Source of the DNA: Gammaproteobacteria bacterium
GTDB taxonomy: Bacteria; Pseudomonadota; Gammaproteobacteria; Burkholderiales; Burkholderiaceae_C
DNA length: 64,000 bases
Direction: 5' to 3'
Assembly: GCA_018828125.1 (NCBI GenBank)
Contig: JAHJWB010000006.1
Coordinates: forward strand, 186,001 to 250,000
The position numbers were made by a program, and so were the translations under genes. Position 1 is the first letter of the stretch. Every line of letters begins with the position of its first letter. Shown one piece after another: positions 60,508 to 64,000 of the stretch. Below the pieces are notes generated by a model that was given only the letters and a program-made list of their open reading frames with translations, had not been told where the DNA came from and made no database searches.

Positions 60508-62739
60508 ATGCCCGTCTCTTCATCGCCCTCTTTCGGCCCACCGCTTTCACCTCCCCCCTCCCTGCCACTACCCTTGGCTGATGCGCCTTTGCGCCGGGCG
60601 CTGGATGCCAGCGATGACGCCATCGTCCTGAGCGATCGGTCACGCCACGTGGTGTACATCAACGATGGCTTCACCCGCCTGTTCGGGTTCGGGCCCGAGG
60701 AAGTGTTGGGAAAGTTCCTCAGCTCCGTGCTTTTTGGGGCTCATACCGACCCAGGACTGCTCGACAAAATCCGTGAGAACGTAATCGAGCAAGGCTGCTG
60801 CCGCGTGGAGACCTTGCTGTACAGCAAAAGCGGTCAGCCACTGTGGATCTCCATGGTCATCAACGCCTCCGGTGATGCATCGGGAGGGCCTGGAGGCACC
60901 ATCACGGTGTTGACCGACATCACGCTGACGAAGATGCACGAGGTACTGCAAAAGCGTGTGCTCGAAGGAATGGTCAACGAGCTGCCATTGCCCAACCTGA
61001 TGGCATTGGTCTGTCGGGAGGTGGAGCGCATTGCGCCAGAGGTGACTGCCTCCATTCTGGGAGTGGATGACCAGGGCCGGCTGCATCCACTGGCAGCTCC
61101 GCGGCTGCCGCCCGACATCTGCGCTGCACTGGACGGTGCGGCCATCGGCCCGCTTGCGGGGTCTTGCGGCACGGCGGCGTTTCTGGGTGAGCCCGTGGAG
61201 GTGATCGATATCCACACTGACGTGCGGTGGGCAGATTACCGGACCCTTTTCGCAACCAGCGGCCTACGGGCATGCTGGTCGAGCCCCATCCTTGACCACC
61301 GGGGCAAGGTGGTGGGCACTTTCGCTTTTTACTTTCGTGAGCCCCGCGGCCCCAATGCGTTGCACCGGCGACTCGTAGACGCCTGCCTGCACCTGTGCGC
61401 GCTGGCCATCGAACGCGACGCGACCCGCCAGCGCATTCACCAACTGGCTTTTTTTGATGTGCTCACCGGATTGCCCAATCGCTCCATGTTCTCCAGCAGC
61501 GCAGAGCGCATGCTGGCGAACCTCGAACGCAATGACCAAACAGGGGCGCTGCTGTTTGTGGACCTCGACCGGTTCAAGCAGGTCAATGACACCCAGGGGC
61601 ACGCGGCTGGCGATGCTGTGCTGTGTGAGGTAGCAGACCGGCTCACCCAGTGCCTGCGGGCGCGCGACCTGATAGGCCGCCTGGCGGGCGACGAATTTGT
61701 GATGCTCTTGTCTGAATGCGCCACCGAGCAAGCCATACAAATCGCGCACGGAATGCTCGCGGCCATTGCACAGCCCATGGACATCCTCGGGCAAAACTAC
61801 GTGCCCCACGCCAGCATAGGCATTGCGATGTTCCCAGACGATGGCGAGTCCATCGATACCTTGCTTCGCCATGCGGACCAGGCCATGTACCAAGCCAAAA
61901 GCGACCACCGGCACAGCCTGCAACTCTTCAGTGCCGAGATGAATCGCCGTGCACAAGAGCGAGCCGCACTGGAGCGCGCTTTGCGCCAGGCCCTGGCAGA
62001 GCGTTGCCTCACCCTGCACTACCAGCCGCAGGTGCTCAGCAGCGCGCCGGGCGGTTTGCATGGAGTAGAGGCGCTGGCGCGCTGGAACCACCCTGAATGG
62101 GGCCCTGTGCCACCCAGCCAGTTCATTCCCGTGGCCGAAGAGGCGGGCCTCATCCACGATCTGACGCTCTGGCTGCTGGATGAGGCCTGTGGCCAGTTGG
62201 CGGCATGGCGCGAAGCGGGCCATCACGTGCCCTGCGTGGCCGTCAACCTGTCAGGCCGCAGTTTTCATCAGCCAGAGTTTGCACAGGCGATCAGCCATGC
62301 CCTCAAAAAACATGGTTTGCACACCAGCGACGTCCTGCTGGAGATCACTGAAAGCGTGATGATGGACGCGCGGCCCGTCACGCTGGCCAACATCGAAGCG
62401 CTCCACCGCGAGGGCTTCAAGCTGTCGCTGGACGACTTTGGCACGGGATATTCGAGCCTGAGCTACCTGCACCGGCTTCCGATTTCTGAACTCAAATTGG
62501 ACATGGCTTTTGTCCGAGATCTGACCAACAGCCCCACCGCACGAGCGCTCACGGTTTCGGTGCTGAGCATTGCACAGAGTTTGGGCATGGTGGTGGTGGC
62601 CGAAGGCGTGGAGACCAGTGGCCAGCAGCAGTGGCTGCAGGCCCAGGGGTGCCCAGTCATGCAGGGCTACCTTTTTGGCAAGCCAATGCCCTCCAACGAA
62701 CTGGAGGCTTGGCTACGTGGTCAGGTGCCACCGGGATGA
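60508..62739 (+). CDS. PAS-GAF-GGDEF-EAL protein, DosP-like architecture, with AGDEF variant
   Basis: 743 residues. A Pro/Ser-rich N-terminus precedes a PAS domain (LDASDDAIVLSDRSRHVVYI, residues about 30-145). A GAF domain (about 155-310) contains PLAGSCGTAAFLGEPVEV. The GGDEF domain has AGDEF at 393-397 in place of GGDEF but keeps the RxxD inhibitory site (RARD). The EAL domain is intact (EALARW at 521, EITES, DDFGTGYSS, KLDMAF, EGVET). Most likely a phosphodiesterase with a weak or regulatory cyclase half. An AHTDP stretch in the PAS holds a His where others have Pro/Asp; a heme role is speculative. Confidence 0.9.
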   Translation: MPVSSSPSFGPPLSPPPSLPLPLADAPLRRALDASDDAIVLSDRSRHVVYINDGFTRLFGFGPEEVLGKFLSSVLFGAHTDPGLLDKIRENVIEQGCCRVETLLYSKSGQPLWISMVINASGDASGGPGGTITVLTDITLTKMHEVLQKRVLEGMVNELPLPNLMALVCREVERIAPEVTASILGVDDQGRLHPLAAPRLPPDICAALDGAAIGPLAGSCGTAAFLGEPVEVIDIHTDVRWADYRTLFATSGLRACWSSPILDHRGKVVGTFAFYFREPRGPNALHRRLVDACLHLCALAIERDATRQRIHQLAFFDVLTGLPNRSMFSSSAERMLANLERNDQTGALLFVDLDRFKQVNDTQGHAAGDAVLCEVADRLTQCLRARDLIGRLAGDEFVMLLSECATEQAIQIAHGMLAAIAQPMDILGQNYVPHASIGIAMFPDDGESIDTLLRHADQAMYQAKSDHRHSLQLFSAEMNRRAQERAALERALRQALAERCLTLHYQPQVLSSAPGGLHGVEALARWNHPEWGPVPPSQFIPVAEEAGLIHDLTLWLLDEACGQLAAWREAGHHVPCVAVNLSGRSFHQPEFAQAISHALKKHGLHTSDVLLEITESVMMDARPVTLANIEALHREGFKLSLDDFGTGYSSLSYLHRLPISELKLDMAFVRDLTNSPTARALTVSVLSIAQSLGMVVVAEGVETSGQQQWLQAQGCPVMQGYLFGKPMPSNELEAWLRGQVPPG

Positions 62740-63010
62740 TTGATTGCGCTCTGCCCGCATGGCTTCAGTAGAGCACCTGGTCTGCGAAGGCTTACAGCGC
62801 ATCGATACTGCCTTCTGGTTCCTGCCTCCGGGCCATTGCTGGCGACAGCATCACCAATCCCGCAGGGCTGTCGGTATGCGGACCTGCTTGCGGCATCGCT
62901 ACACGCAAATCCCAGCCAACGCTTCGGCAAGGCGTTGAACCAACGCTGGGCACAGACGCCGGTGAGTGCATCGATGGCGGTTACGGCCTGCTGCTTTCAG
63001 ACAGCGGTGT
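62740..63010. other. 271-base intergenic stretch, nothing recognised
   Basis: Between the convergent ends of the GGDEF-EAL and CBS genes. No supported reading frame, repeat-family copy or strong hairpin with a T-run was seen. Confidence 0.5.
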
Positions 63011-63460
63011 TCAGGGGCGAGACTCGTCTTCAGGCCAGTCGCGAATGTAGGCCTTGAGCATCTTGTTCTCAAAATTCTGGCTGTCCACCACGGCCTTGGC
63101 TACGTCGTAGAAGCTGATCACGCCCATGAGCATCTTGCGGTCCATCACCGGCATGTAACGCGCATGGCGGTCCAGCATCATGCGGCGCACTTCATCCATA
63201 TCGGTCTCGAGCGTGCAGGTCAAAGGAGCATCATCCATGGCCGATCTCACCAGCATAGTACCCACGCCGCCACCGTTTTTCACCACTGCCTGAATCACCT
63301 CGCGGAAGGTGAGCATGCCCACCAGGTCCCCGTGCTCCATGACCACCAGCGATCCGATATCGCGATCAGCCATCAGGCTCACCGCACCGGCCAGCGGCTC
63401 GTCAGGCGTAGCCGTGTAAAGGGTGTTGCCTTTGACGCGAAGGATGTCGCTGACTTTCAT
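63011..63460 (-). CDS. CBS-domain pair protein
   Basis: 149 residues from the ATG at 63460 (MKVSDILRVKGNTLY). Two CBS domains fill the protein: the first has ADRDIGSLVVMEHGDLVGM, the second DRHARYMPVMDRKMLMGVIS. Such pairs bind adenine nucleotides and regulate partners. No catalytic domain is present and the partner is unknown. Divergent from metY. Confidence 0.88.
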   Translation of the reverse strand: MKVSDILRVKGNTLYTATPDEPLAGAVSLMADRDIGSLVVMEHGDLVGMLTFREVIQAVVKNGGGVGTMLVRSAMDDAPLTCTLETDMDEVRRMMLDRHARYMPVMDRKMLMGVISFYDVAKAVVDSQNFENKMLKAYIRDWPEDESRP

Positions 63461-63606
63461 GGTGCGGAGTCTCCGGGAGAGCAGGAAGAGTGTGTGTAGG
63501 CCTGCTGGCACATTCACATCCGCATCGGGTGCGCACATGCTGCAGGCATTTGCCAGCAAATATAGCCCACAATGCCCGCCTGCATTGACAACATGGGAGA
63601 CATAAG

Positions 63607-64000
63607 ATGCCCGGTTACTCCGACCCCGGCTTTGACACGCTGGCGCTGCACGCAGGCGCCAGCCCCGACCCCGCCACTGGTGCGCGCGCCACCCCCATCC
63701 ACCTGACCACGTCGTTCGTCTTCGAATCGAGCGACCACGCGGCCTCGCTGTTCAACCTGGAACGCGGCGGCCACGTGTACAGCCGCATCAGCAACCCTAC
63801 CAACGCCGTGCTGGAGCAGCGCGTGGCCGCATTGGAAGGCGGCGTGGGCGCCATCGCCACCGCCAGCGGCCAGGCCGCACTGCACCTGGCCGTAGCCACG
63901 CTGATGGGCGCGGGCAGCCATATCGTGGCCAGCACCGCGCTGTACGGCGGCTCGCAGAACCTGCTGCACTACACGCTCTCGCGCTTTGGCATTGAAACCA
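63607..64000 (+). CDS. metY: O-acetylhomoserine aminocarboxypropyltransferase (sulfhydrylase), N-terminal part
   Basis: First 131 residues, cut by the window end. [52 protein letters not shown] and [11 protein letters not shown] are characteristic of the PLP-dependent Cys/Met metabolism enzymes of the MetY type. Forms homocysteine from O-acetylhomoserine and sulfide. The PLP lysine lies beyond the edge. An upstream SAM riboswitch was looked for and not seen. Confidence 0.88.
   Translation, partial: MPGYSDPGFDTLALHAGASPDPATGARATPIHLTTSFVFESSDHAASLFNLERGGHVYSRISNPTNAVLEQRVAALEGGVGAIATASGQAALHLAVATLMGAGSHIVASTALYGGSQNLLHYTLSRFGIET

Noticed and set aside
63461-63606. SAM riboswitch before metY
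   Set aside because: No conserved block of the SAM aptamer classes could be found in the 146 bases.

Overview
The window is about 64 kb of GC-rich chromosome (roughly 60-65 percent by eye). Gene content, protein sequences and repeat families point to a beta-proteobacterium of the family Comamonadaceae (Acidovorax or a close relative). The window contains no insertion sequence, phage, integrase, CRISPR array or obvious foreign island. Almost everything is conserved core genome, so the interest lies mainly in regulation, gene boundaries and dispersed repeats.

Layout. 1-2540 (minus): a translationally coupled trio of an OlsB-like ornithine N-acyltransferase, a calcineurin-like phosphoesterase (LpxH/PlcP type) and a GT4 glycosyltransferase that runs off the left edge. 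This trio is a likely membrane-lipid remodelling cassette. 2742-8060 (plus): two consecutive GGDEF-EAL cyclic-di-GMP enzymes. 8168-12588 (minus): a complete general amino-acid ABC transporter, aapJQMP. 12792-26060 carries the classic carA-carB-greA-yhbY-rlmE-ftsH-folP-glmM neighbourhood with local additions: an unknown ORF between carA and carB, DUF4149 after greA, a small glycosyltransferase after yhbY, and a GNAT after glmM. 26383-41474 (minus) is the conserved translation and envelope cluster rpsB-tsf-pyrH-frr-uppS-cdsA-dxr-rseP-bamA-skp-lpxD-fabZ-lpxA-lpxB-rnhB-trmH. 41702-47914 holds an amidase, a D-amino-acid-dehydrogenase-like flavoprotein, the bifunctional NAD(P)HX repair enzyme, an AraC regulator and an alpha/beta hydrolase. 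48003-53732 holds RNase R, two identical tRNA-Leu(CAG) genes divergent from it, and a large DUF349 protein. 54677-64000 holds a lytic transglycosylase, glyA-nrdR preceded by a ZTP riboswitch, an EamA transporter, aroC, a third GGDEF-EAL protein, a CBS-domain protein and the start of metY.

How it fits together. The rpsB-to-lpxB block couples translation factors with isoprenoid, phospholipid, lipid A and outer-membrane assembly functions. The carAB to glmM block joins pyrimidine and arginine precursor supply, transcript cleavage, rRNA modification, proteolysis, folate and amino-sugar synthesis. One-carbon metabolism (glyA) appears to be controlled by ZTP, the alarmone of 10-formyl-THF shortage, probably by occlusion of the ribosome binding site.

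Most notable observations: (i) the ZTP riboswitch, with a visible Shine-Dalgarno sequestering segment; (ii) one palindromic repeat family that lies between genes but also inside at least four essential or conserved ORFs without breaking frame; (iii) an RNase R that lacks the N-terminal helix-turn-helix domain and whose start abuts an antisense tRNA-Leu gene; (iv) a 944-base gene-free stretch with structured RNA signals; (v) a leader hairpin and an intercistronic attenuator in rpsB-tsf. All functional calls come from reading the sequence and from knowledge of the families; no database search was run.
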